From: Kaistella soli
Lineage (GTDB): Bacteria > Bacteroidota > Bacteroidia > Flavobacteriales > Weeksellaceae
Length of the DNA stretch: 64,000 bases
Direction of reading: 5' to 3'
NCBI RefSeq assembly: GCF_019038595.1
Contig: NZ_JAHOPF010000005.1
Location: forward strand, 186,001-250,000
Shown here: positions 43,646-51,586 of the stretch, one piece after another
Position numbering within the stretch: the stretch's first letter is position 1
Layout: the number at the start of each line of letters is the position of its first letter
Position numbers and translations under genes: made by a program
Notes under the pieces: generated by a model
What the model saw: only the letters and a program-made list of their open reading frames with translations
Databases searched by the model: none
What the model was told of the DNA's origin: nothing

Positions 43646-45004
43646 ATGAACCCTTTATCAACATATCAGAATTTCTACTTCGTAGGCATCGGCGGCATCG
43701 GAATGAGTGCTCTCGCACGCTACTTCAAAGCATCCGGGAAAAATGTTCTGGGTTATGATAAAACCGTAACCAAATTAACCTCAGCCTTAATCTCGGAAGG
43801 AATCGATATTGTGTTTGAAGATAGTCTGTCAGAAAAGATTCAGAATTTAAGCAAACAAAATACGCTTGTTATTTTCACCCCTGCGATTAAGAAACTTGAT
43901 ATTTTAAATCATTTTAATGATAATGGTTTCACGGTCCTTAAAAGAGCAAAAGTTCTCGGAATGATTACCGAAAACACCGATTGCATAGCGATCGCGGGAA
44001 CCCACGGAAAAACAACGACCTCGTCGCTCGTGGCACATCTTTGCAAAGAAGCCAATCTTTCATTTTCCGCATTTCTCGGAGGAATTGCTGAAAACTTTAA
44101 ATCAAATTTCCATTTTAACGGAAGCGACATATCCGTTGTTGAAGCCGATGAATACGACAGAAGTTTCCTAAACCTTTCTCCTGATTGGGCGGCAATTACT
44201 TCAACTGATGCTGATCATCTCGATATTTATGGTGATAAAGCAACCATAGAACAGGGATTCAGAGATTTTGCAGATTTGGTTCCGGCGAACAACCAGCTTT
44301 TTGTCCGTAAAGGAATCAGCATTGGAAGAGACGCAAAAACCTACGCTGTAAACGAAGAAGCCGACTATTATTCAGATAATATCCGGGAAATCGGGGATAA
44401 AATCTATTTCGATTTCCATACTTCAAAAGAGGAAGTTGATGATTTTGTTTGGGAAATCCCGGGAATCCACAATGTCGAAAACGCGACGGTTGCTATTGCT
44501 ATCCTCAATAATTTAGGCGTTGATTTCGAAACTTTAAAACGCGGAATCGCCAATTTTAAAGGAATTAAAAGAAGATATACCAAGCACAGTTTCGAAAACG
44601 GAAAAATTTATATCGATGATTACGCACATCATCCCACCGAACTGAATGCGGTGATCGGTTCAATAAAAACTTTTTATCCGCAGCAGAAACTGCTGGTTGT
44701 TTTTCAGCCGCATCTTTTCAGCAGAACCCGCGATTTTGCAGACGGCTTCGCAGAAAGTTTAGACAAAGCTGACGAGCTTATTTTACTTGATATTTATCCG
44801 GCAAGAGAATTACAGGATAATTTTGAAGGGGTGACTTCTCAATGGCTTTCGGAAAAAATTAAACTTGAGAAAAAGGAAGTTTCAACTCTGGGGGACGCCT
44901 TTAATAAAATAAAAGAGAAAGATTTCGATGTTTTATTAACGGTGGGTGCAGGAAATATTGATACCCTTTATGACCCAGTCGTAGAATGGCTTTCTAAAAA
45001 ATAA
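43646..45004 (+). CDS. murC: UDP-N-acetylmuramate:L-alanine ligase MurC
   Basis: 452 residues. Adds the first residue of the peptide stem to UDP-MurNAc. YFVGIGGIGMSALARYF (near 11-27), the P-loop AIAGTHGKTTTSSLV, VVEADEYDRSFLNLSPD and IDDYAHHPTELNAVI cover the three domains. Bacteroidota MurC proteins start as here, without extra domains. It begins seven bases after murG, so translation is likely coupled. Confidence 0.96.
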   Translation: MNPLSTYQNFYFVGIGGIGMSALARYFKASGKNVLGYDKTVTKLTSALISEGIDIVFEDSLSEKIQNLSKQNTLVIFTPAIKKLDILNHFNDNGFTVLKRAKVLGMITENTDCIAIAGTHGKTTTSSLVAHLCKEANLSFSAFLGGIAENFKSNFHFNGSDISVVEADEYDRSFLNLSPDWAAITSTDADHLDIYGDKATIEQGFRDFADLVPANNQLFVRKGISIGRDAKTYAVNEEADYYSDNIREIGDKIYFDFHTSKEEVDDFVWEIPGIHNVENATVAIAILNNLGVDFETLKRGIANFKGIKRRYTKHSFENGKIYIDDYAHHPTELNAVIGSIKTFYPQQKLLVVFQPHLFSRTRDFADGFAESLDKADELILLDIYPARELQDNFEGVTSQWLSEKIKLEKKEVSTLGDAFNKIKEKDFDVLLTVGAGNIDTLYDPVVEWLSKK

Positions 45005-45032
45005 ATTAAAAAACAGGATACTGAGATAAGAA

Positions 45033-46070
45033 ATGAAAAACAAATTCAGAATATTAAAAATATTAATAACAGTAATCATCTTCGGATTTCTGCTGAGTTT
45101 TTCATTGAAAAGATTCAACAATAAAACCATGGAAAAAGTTTCGGTAAATATGACCAAAACAAAACATCCGGTTTATTTCATTGATGAAAAAGATGTGAAG
45201 AATATTGTAAAGAAATCCAATCCCACAAGAAGACTTGGCGATATTGACATTCCTGAATTAGAAAAGCAGCTCAACAGACTTCCGGCTGTGGACAGCGCTA
45301 ATGTGTATCTGAATTTAAACGGAAACCTGAATCTCGACATCAAACAGCGCGTTCCGGCTTTCAGACTGAATACCGGCGGAAGAGATTTTTACGTGGACGG
45401 AAAAGGAACGGAGTTCCCGATTTCAGCCAATTATTCTTTTCCGTGTATGCTGGTAACGGGAGACGTTAATCCGTCAGAATATCAAAAACTGGCCGAACTG
45501 GTTGATAAAATCGACAGAGACAGTTTCAGCAAAAAATATTTCATCGGGATTTCTAAAGAAAAAGGAGGTTACAATTTATTGACGAGCCAGGGAAATTATA
45601 AAGTAGAAATCGGCGAACTGGAAAAAATAGATCTGAAAGTAAAAGGTTTTAAAACTTTTGTGGAGAAACATCTCATTTATCAGCAACCCGAAAAATATAC
45701 GCGGATCTCAGTAAAATACGACAACCAGATCGTCACCACTCTGAATCCAAATTATAAGGAAAACGACAGTTTGCTTATTCTCGGAACTAAAGAATTGGCA
45801 AAAGCACCCGTTAACACGCAGAAAAAAGAAAATACGGAAGTGAAATTTGCGTCTGCGGCTATAAAAAAAGAAACGGAAAAACCGGAAGTCAAAAAAACGG
45901 AAACCAAACCGAAAGAAAAACCTAAGGTCACCGCTCCAAAGCCAAAAAAAGCAGAGGAAAAGCCGAAACCCGTACACAAAGAAACCACGAAGCCCAAGGC
46001 TTCAACTGCAGATAAAGCTGCCGCTGGGAAACCGGCCTCAAAACCTAAAGCAAAAGTAAAAATAGAATAG
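45033..46070 (+). CDS. ftsQ: Cell division protein FtsQ with Lys/Pro-rich C-terminal tail
   Basis: 345 residues. A short basic cytoplasmic start, one membrane segment (about 7-25, KILITVIIFGFLLSF) and a periplasmic POTRA-like region (about 40-115) with a beta domain (120-230) fit FtsQ, which links the Z-ring to FtsW/FtsI. After about residue 257 there is an extra 88-residue tail, low in complexity and rich in Lys, Pro, Glu and Ala (KPKEKPKVTAPKPKK, KPKASTADKAAAGKP). The tail lies in the periplasm and is strongly positive. Position between murC and ftsA supports the call. Confidence 0.85.
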   Translation: MKNKFRILKILITVIIFGFLLSFSLKRFNNKTMEKVSVNMTKTKHPVYFIDEKDVKNIVKKSNPTRRLGDIDIPELEKQLNRLPAVDSANVYLNLNGNLNLDIKQRVPAFRLNTGGRDFYVDGKGTEFPISANYSFPCMLVTGDVNPSEYQKLAELVDKIDRDSFSKKYFIGISKEKGGYNLLTSQGNYKVEIGELEKIDLKVKGFKTFVEKHLIYQQPEKYTRISVKYDNQIVTTLNPNYKENDSLLILGTKELAKAPVNTQKKENTEVKFASAAIKKETEKPEVKKTETKPKEKPKVTAPKPKKAEEKPKPVHKETTKPKASTADKAAAGKPASKPKAKVKIE

Positions 46071-46120
46071 GATCAAAATCCTCTGATATTAAAAACATAA
46101 AAAATCAAATCGACATACAA

Positions 46121-47491
46121 ATGGAAAATAACGAGTATTCAGTAGGCCTCGACATCGGTACCACAAAGATTGTGGCGATCGTCGGCAGAAGAAATGCCCA
46201 CGGAAAAATTGAGATTCTCGGCATTGGGAAAGCAAAAAGCCTGGGCGTTCACAAAGGTATTGTAAACAATATCTCCCAAACTATTCAGTCCATCAAAGCT
46301 GCTGTAGCAGAGGCGCAGAACAGCGCCGGCGTTCCGATTCATAAGGTAACGGTGGGGATCGCAGGCAAACATATCCGCTCTCTTCAGCACTCAGATTATA
46401 TCATGAGAGACAATCCAGATCAGTATATCACAGAAGACGATATTGAGAAACTTAAAGATCAGGTAAAAAAACTGGTAATGTTGCCGGGCGAAGAAATCAT
46501 TCACGTCCTTCCGCAGGAATATAAGGTAGATTCTGAAGGAGAAATCCAGGAGCCTGTCGGAATGCACGGAAAACGTCTCGAAGCCAATTTCCATGTGGTA
46601 GTAGGGCAAATGGGAAGCATCAGAAATATCGCAAGATGCGTTCGCGAAGCAGGTCTGGAAATGGAGTCTCTGACGCTGGAGCCTCTTGCTTCCTCCGAAT
46701 CTGTTTTAACAAAAGAAGAAAAAGAAGCTGGTGTAGCAATCGTCGATATTGGCGGCGGAACTACCGATATCGCTATTTTCAAAGACAATATCATCCGTCA
46801 TACCTGCGTAATTCCTTACGGTGGCGGAATCATTACTGATGACATTAAAGAAGGCTGCTCCATCATTGAAAAACATGCAGAACAGCTGAAAGTAAAATTC
46901 GGTTCGGCCGTTCCAGAACTGGAAAAAGACAGTACTTTCGTCACCATTCCTGGTTTGCACGGAAGACCTGATAAGGAAATTTCCCTGAAAACCTTAGCTC
47001 AGGTAGTGAATGCAAGAGTGGAAGAAATTCTGGAAATGGTAAATACTGAACTGAAAGCATACGGTGCGTTCGAGCAAAAGAAAAAACTTATTGCCGGAAT
47101 TGTACTTACAGGCGGCGGTTCCAATCTCCGTCATCTCCGTCAGCTGGCCAATTACACCACAGGTTTTGACAGCAGAATCGGTTTTGCAAATGAATATGTT
47201 GCCAACGATAAAAACCAGTTTTTAAAAGGCCCGGAATATGCGACGTCCATTGGTTTATTAATGGAAAGTCTGAAAATCCGTGATAAGAAAAACATTCCGG
47301 AAGAGATCGAAGAAGTGGTAGAAAAACCAGAACCGGTAAAAACCGAAAATGAAGCAGTAACTGCAGAAACTCCTGAATTCAGAACCGAAGAAGAGGTAAT
47401 AAACCAAACCGCCGAAAGAAGGCGAAACAAACTTACCATCGGCCAGAAGATCATGGAAAGCGTAAAAAAATTCTTTGAAGAAGTTGAATAA
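46121..47491 (+). CDS. ftsA: Cell division protein FtsA
   Basis: 456 residues. Actin-like ATPase that anchors FtsZ to the membrane. YSVGLDIGTTKIVAIVGRR (phosphate 1), VAIVDIGGGTTDIAIFKD (phosphate 2) and IVLTGGGSNLRHL are clear; the 1C subdomain occupies roughly residues 80-160. The C-terminus has a flexible acidic linker (about 388-430) and the amphipathic membrane-targeting helix (LTIGQKIMESVKKFFEE). It directly precedes ftsZ. Confidence 0.96.
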   Translation: MENNEYSVGLDIGTTKIVAIVGRRNAHGKIEILGIGKAKSLGVHKGIVNNISQTIQSIKAAVAEAQNSAGVPIHKVTVGIAGKHIRSLQHSDYIMRDNPDQYITEDDIEKLKDQVKKLVMLPGEEIIHVLPQEYKVDSEGEIQEPVGMHGKRLEANFHVVVGQMGSIRNIARCVREAGLEMESLTLEPLASSESVLTKEEKEAGVAIVDIGGGTTDIAIFKDNIIRHTCVIPYGGGIITDDIKEGCSIIEKHAEQLKVKFGSAVPELEKDSTFVTIPGLHGRPDKEISLKTLAQVVNARVEEILEMVNTELKAYGAFEQKKKLIAGIVLTGGGSNLRHLRQLANYTTGFDSRIGFANEYVANDKNQFLKGPEYATSIGLLMESLKIRDKKNIPEEIEEVVEKPEPVKTENEAVTAETPEFRTEEEVINQTAERRRNKLTIGQKIMESVKKFFEEVE

Positions 47492-47560
47492 AAAAAACAT
47501 TAATGATGAATGACAGATGATTGTCAGTAATCAATTATCAATTAATAAAAAATTTAAATT

Positions 47561-49390
47561 ATGGAAAATATGAACACACAGGGGTTTTCATTTGATTTGC
47601 CAAAAGGAAATTCATCAATTATAAAAGTGATCGGAGTTGGAGGCGGTGGTAACAACGCTTTGAAACACATGTACGAAAGAGGAATTCACGGCGTAGATTT
47701 CGTGATTTGCAATACCGATTCTCAAACGCTGGATAACAATCCTGTTTCCAATAAAGTACAGCTTGGCGTTACCATTACTGAGGGATTGGGCGCGGGTGCA
47801 GATCCTGAAGTGGGCGAAAAAGCTGCGATTGAAAGTATTGAAGACATCAAAGCTTCAATGGGACAGAATACCAAAATGGTTTTCATCACTGCCGGAATGG
47901 GTGGCGGAACCGGAACCGGAGCAGCTCCAGTTATTGCGAAAGTAGCGAAGGACATGGGAATCCTTACCGTAGGAATCGTTACCGTGCCTTTCAGTTTTGA
48001 AGGAAAGAGAAGATTGGAACAGGCTGATTTAGGTCTTGAAAAATTAAGAAATAATGTAGACTCATTAATCGTTATTAATAACGATAAACTTCGTCAGCAG
48101 TACGGAAATTTGGGTTTCAAATCCGGATTCTCCAAAGCCGATGAAGTGTTAACCAACGCGGCAAAAGGCATGGCTGAAGTAATTACCGGTTATTTCGATG
48201 TGAATATCGATTTCCGTGACGCGAAATCTGTCTTGGCTAATTCCGGAACAGCTTTAATGTCAAACGGAATTGCTTCCGGTGAAAACAAAGCCGAAGAAGC
48301 CGTGAAAAAAGCTTTAGATTCTCCGTTATTGAATGATAATAAAATTACCGGCGCAAGAAACGTATTGCTTTTGATCAGAAGCGGTTCTGAAGAAGTTACG
48401 ATGGACGAAATCGGAGTAATTATGGATCATATCCAAAAAGAAGCAGGAAATACTGCCGACATTATTTTCGGGGTGGGAACTGATGAAGAACTGGGCGATG
48501 CAGTAAGCGTTTTGGTCATTGCAACAGGCTTCGCAAAAGACCACCAAAAACATTCAGGGACGACAGAGAAAATTAAATTTTCCCTTACCGACAACATGGG
48601 CGCACCGGCAAAACCGGAATCTCCTTTCAAACAGAAAATGGAGAAAGAGGAAATTACAAGAGAAAATTTTGCTAGAAAAAGCCTTTTCGTTTTAGATGAC
48701 GAGGAAGATCTGCAGACTCCTGAATTCAATGTGAAAACGGTAGAAAAAAGCGTTGTTATTGAAAAGGAAGCTCCGGTGGAAATTAAGTTTTTCGATCTGG
48801 ATGAAGAGGAACAGCCGGAAGCGAAATTCCATATCAATGATGAACCGCAGGAACTGGATCTGTTTTCTTTTGACGACAGCACGTTCGAAACTCCTGAAGT
48901 ACAGTCCTTCAAATTTGAAACTGAAGAAAAACCTGCGGAATCTAACAACTCTATGTCAGAAGAAAAGCCAATGGAATTCAGTTTTTTCGTAAACGAACCG
49001 ATTGAGGAGCCCAAAGTTGCGACACCACAGCCTCAGGCAGAAATCAAACCGGAACCGGTTCAGAAAACCGAATTAAAGGTGGAAGAAAAAGTAGTGGAAA
49101 CAGCCGCTGAAATCAAAGAATTTGAAACTGAAAACGAGTTTACCTTCATCAGTAAAACCACTTCCAGTGATAAAGTTTTGGAAAGAAGAAACAAACTGAA
49201 AGAGTTCAATTCAAGGTATCAGACAACGGATCATGAAAGCGATTTCGAAACAGTACCGGCTTTCCGAAGAAAAAATATCAGCATCGAAGGAAGCAACGCA
49301 TCTGAACATAAAATCAACAGTTTTCTTTCAGAAAACAACGGAAGAATGGAAGTTAGGGAAAATAAATTTTTGAATAAAGATGTAGATTAA
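47561..49390 (+). CDS. ftsZ: Cell division GTPase FtsZ with long C-terminal extension
   Basis: 609 residues. Tubulin-like GTPase forming the Z-ring. The tubulin signature GGGTGTG is at residues 114-120. VIGVGGGGNNALKHM, AVTI-type T-loops, and NNDKLRQQYG, with FDVNIDFRDAKSVLANSGTALM, are family signatures. The GTPase core ends near residue 330. A very long acidic linker (about 330-560) precedes the FtsA/ZipA-binding peptide, here VPAFRRK at 565-571. That peptide is not at the end: about 38 more residues follow, rich in Asn, Glu and Ser. E. coli FtsZ is 383 residues. Confidence 0.97.
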   Translation: MENMNTQGFSFDLPKGNSSIIKVIGVGGGGNNALKHMYERGIHGVDFVICNTDSQTLDNNPVSNKVQLGVTITEGLGAGADPEVGEKAAIESIEDIKASMGQNTKMVFITAGMGGGTGTGAAPVIAKVAKDMGILTVGIVTVPFSFEGKRRLEQADLGLEKLRNNVDSLIVINNDKLRQQYGNLGFKSGFSKADEVLTNAAKGMAEVITGYFDVNIDFRDAKSVLANSGTALMSNGIASGENKAEEAVKKALDSPLLNDNKITGARNVLLLIRSGSEEVTMDEIGVIMDHIQKEAGNTADIIFGVGTDEELGDAVSVLVIATGFAKDHQKHSGTTEKIKFSLTDNMGAPAKPESPFKQKMEKEEITRENFARKSLFVLDDEEDLQTPEFNVKTVEKSVVIEKEAPVEIKFFDLDEEEQPEAKFHINDEPQELDLFSFDDSTFETPEVQSFKFETEEKPAESNNSMSEEKPMEFSFFVNEPIEEPKVATPQPQAEIKPEPVQKTELKVEEKVVETAAEIKEFETENEFTFISKTTSSDKVLERRNKLKEFNSRYQTTDHESDFETVPAFRRKNISIEGSNASEHKINSFLSENNGRMEVRENKFLNKDVD

Positions 49391-49451
49391 TAAGCAGTAG
49401 AAAGATCATTCCAAAATGTGTACTGAATTATTCAATAAAAATTAAACAACA

Positions 49452-49898
49452 ATGAGTTTAGAAAATACCATCAGCGAGGCGATTAAAACCGCTATGAGAG
49501 AAAAAGACAAAGTGGCACTCGACGCTCTCCGCGCCGTAAAAGCGCAGATATTACTGTTGAAAACTGAAGCAAAAGGCGCAGAGGTTTCTGCAGACCAGGA
49601 AATTGCCATTTTACAGCGGATGATTAAACAGAGAAAAGATTCTCACGAACAGTTTACTGCACAGAACAGAAATGACCTGGCAGAAGTGGAAACTGCGCAG
49701 ATGAAAGTGATTGAAAAATTCTTACCGCAACAGCTTTCATCAGAAGAATTAGAAACGGAAATGAAGAAAATCATTGCCGAAACAGGTGCCCAAAGCGCCA
49801 AAGACTTAGGAAAAGTAATGGGAATTGCCGGAAAAACATTAGCCGGAAAAAGCGACGGAAAAAGTATTTCCGAAATGGCGAAGAAACTTCTTTCCTAA
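49452..49898 (+). CDS. GatB/YqeY domain protein
   Basis: 148 residues. Starts MSLENTISEAIKTAMREKDKVALDALRAVKAQILLLKTE. The C-terminal EEISLSEDELETEMKKIIAETGAQSAKDLGKVMGIAGKTLAGKSDGKSI-like part matches the YqeY family related to the GatB C-terminal helical domain. It may bind tRNA or act in tRNA-dependent amidation, but for most stand-alone YqeY proteins no role is proven. It closes the dcw cluster, 62 bases after ftsZ, and is followed by a strong terminator. Confidence 0.9.
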   Translation: MSLENTISEAIKTAMREKDKVALDALRAVKAQILLLKTEAKGAEVSADQEIAILQRMIKQRKDSHEQFTAQNRNDLAEVETAQMKVIEKFLPQQLSSEELETEMKKIIAETGAQSAKDLGKVMGIAGKTLAGKSDGKSISEMAKKLLS

Positions 49899-49939
49899 AA
49901 AAAAAACGGATATCCAACCTTTGCATATCGATTTGATTG

Positions 49940-49970
49940 AAACCCGGAACATTTATGTTTCGGGTTTTTT
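49940..49970 (+). terminator. Terminator of the dcw cluster
   Basis: 13-bp stem AAACCCGGAACAT / ATGTTTCGGGTTT (one G-T pair) with a TT loop and T-tail. Confidence 0.9.
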
Positions 49971-50003
49971 ATTAAATTTAACGACCAAAAAAACTAAAAC
50001 TTA

Positions 50004-50891
50004 ATGAATCTTTCTTTACGCCTACTGCGGAAATTTTCCGTGTTATTCCCGTGTCTGTTCTTCGGATTTACCTTCTCCCAAACTCTCATTCATCACACCA
50101 CCAACTGGTTCGGTCCCAACGCTAATCCTGTTCCGGATTTCACCGATGCAACCATTCCTGAAAACACGCAGCTGTCCATATATGGCGATTATTACTATGG
50201 ATACGGCGATAATACGGAAACTGTGTATATCAAAGCTGAGATCCCATTAATTTCCCAAAAAGTTTCCGTTAAAGTTTGGTCTCCGGTTGCTGAACATTAT
50301 GAAGTAACGGACGAAATAAAGGAAAAACGAATGATGCTTGAAGGAAACAGTGGTTTCGCTAATGGTGATGTATACATCCAAACCCGGATTTCTTTAGCAA
50401 AGGAATTAAAATACCGGCCTTCTGTCATTTTAAACAGCACTTTAAAAACTGCTTCTGGTTCGGGATTTAAAAACCGGCGCTTTTTCAATACAGCCGGATA
50501 TTATTTTGATACCGAAATCGGGAAAAGTTTCAGGTTTTCAAAAATATATTTTGATGAAATCAGAGTGGTAGGAAATTTCGGATTCTATTCCTGGGACGTG
50601 CAGACTCCGAATTCTAACGTGCAGGATGACGCACCGATGTATGGGCTGAAACTCATTCTGAAAAAAAATAATTTTGGCTGGGAAAACACCTTTTCCGGCT
50701 ATAACGGCTGGATTAACAGAGGTCCCGATTACGGAAACAGGCCAAGTATTTTCGCCTCTAAAATTAATTACTACAACCGCAAAAACACCTACTTTATACA
50801 ATACCAACATGGTGTCAACGACTTTCCTTACAATCAGATCCGGATCGGAGCAACACTGAATTTCGAATCTCTGACCCCTAATTTCTTCTGA
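50004..50891 (+). CDS. Exported beta-rich protein, probable outer membrane barrel
   Basis: 295 residues with a signal peptide (cleavage near FTFSQ, residue 26). Aromatic, alternating segments such as YGDYYYGYGDNTETVYIKAEI, YYFDTEIGKSF, RVVGNFGFYSWDV and KINYYNRKNTYFIQYQHGVND, ending FNFESLTPNFF-like with a terminal Phe, fit an outer membrane beta-barrel. No family name is recognised with confidence. It stands alone between the dcw terminator and brxB. Confidence 0.75.
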   Translation: MNLSLRLLRKFSVLFPCLFFGFTFSQTLIHHTTNWFGPNANPVPDFTDATIPENTQLSIYGDYYYGYGDNTETVYIKAEIPLISQKVSVKVWSPVAEHYEVTDEIKEKRMMLEGNSGFANGDVYIQTRISLAKELKYRPSVILNSTLKTASGSGFKNRRFFNTAGYYFDTEIGKSFRFSKIYFDEIRVVGNFGFYSWDVQTPNSNVQDDAPMYGLKLILKKNNFGWENTFSGYNGWINRGPDYGNRPSIFASKINYYNRKNTYFIQYQHGVNDFPYNQIRIGATLNFESLTPNFF

Positions 50892-51017
50892 CATTATCCC
50901 AAAATAAATTCTTACAAATCAAAGAGAATTTTAAACAAACCTGACAAAAAGGCCATCATTGAATTTTGGAATGATTTTGATCATTAATTTGAATGAAATT
51001 TAGTGCACAAAAATCTC

Positions 51018-51025
51018 TAAATTTG
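51018..51025 (+). promoter_or_regulatory. -7 box of brxB
   Basis: TAAATTTG, about 48 bases before the bacilliredoxin ATG. No -33 TTG at the usual distance. Confidence 0.4.
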
Positions 51026-51073
51026 TAACATGAGAAATAATCTCAAATTCTAATCAATAAAATAATATAAGAT

Positions 51074-51484
51074 ATGTATCCAGAAGAATTAGTAATGCCG
51101 ATGAAGGCTGAGCTTACCGATAAAGGTTTCCAGGATTTAAGAACGCCTGAAGAAGTAAATAATGCAATTAAAAAAGAAGGCACTACCCTTTTGATGATCA
51201 ATTCTGTTTGCGGTTGCGCAGCAGGAGCAGCAAGACCGGGAGTTATTTTCTCTTTAACCGGGGAGAAAAAACCAGATCAGTTAACTACTGTTTTCGCAGG
51301 TTTTGATACAGATGCCGTTTCCGAAGCTAGAAAATTTTTGGCTCCGTTTCCGCCAAGCTCTCCATGTGTTGCACTTTTCAAGGATGGCGAATTGGTTCAC
51401 ATGCTGGAAAGACACCACATTGAAGGAAATCCGGCAGGAGCAATCGCTGCAAATCTGCAGGCTGCTTATGATGAATACTGCTAA
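51074..51484 (+). CDS. brxB: BrxA/BrxB family bacilliredoxin
   Basis: 136 residues. Thioredoxin-like protein with the unusual Cys-Gly-Cys active site: Cys46-Gly47-Cys48 in NSVCGCAAG. It starts MYPEELVMPMKAELTDKGFQDLRTPEEVNNAI and ends LEGNPAGAIAANLQAAYDEYC-like, both diagnostic of the YphP/YqiW family. In Firmicutes it reduces bacillithiol-mixed disulfides. Its presence suggests a low-molecular-weight thiol of that type here, although the synthesis genes are not in the window. Confidence 0.93.
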   Translation: MYPEELVMPMKAELTDKGFQDLRTPEEVNNAIKKEGTTLLMINSVCGCAAGAARPGVIFSLTGEKKPDQLTTVFAGFDTDAVSEARKFLAPFPPSSPCVALFKDGELVHMLERHHIEGNPAGAIAANLQAAYDEYC

Positions 51485-51507
51485 AACGAGTCTTTTAGTT
51501 TATAATA

Positions 51508-51537
51508 AATTCCGTTCATGATGAGCGGAATTTTTTG
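51508..51537 (+). terminator. Terminator of brxB
   Basis: 10-bp stem AAATTCCGTT / AGCGGAATTT with loop CATG or ATG, followed by a T-run. Confidence 0.75.
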
Positions 51538-51573
51538 TTGGTAAAAGGTAATGAGTCTTTAACCGAAAAATAT

Positions 51574-51581
51574 TATATTTG
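51574..51581 (+). promoter_or_regulatory. -7 box of the GH3 gene
   Basis: TATATTTG ends five bases before the ATG at 51587, predicting a leaderless or near-leaderless mRNA. Confidence 0.5.
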
Positions 51582-51586
51582 TCCTA

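Noticed and set aside
45753-45977. Repeat-like Lys/Pro coding region in ftsQ as a possible tandem DNA repeat
   Set aside because: The repetition is at the amino-acid level only; the DNA repeats are too short and diverged to call a tandem array.
48427-49014. 195-codon Ser-rich minus-strand ORF opposite ftsZ
   Set aside because: Antisense of the acidic Glu/Lys-rich FtsZ linker produces Ser and Phe codons; no start context or homology signal.
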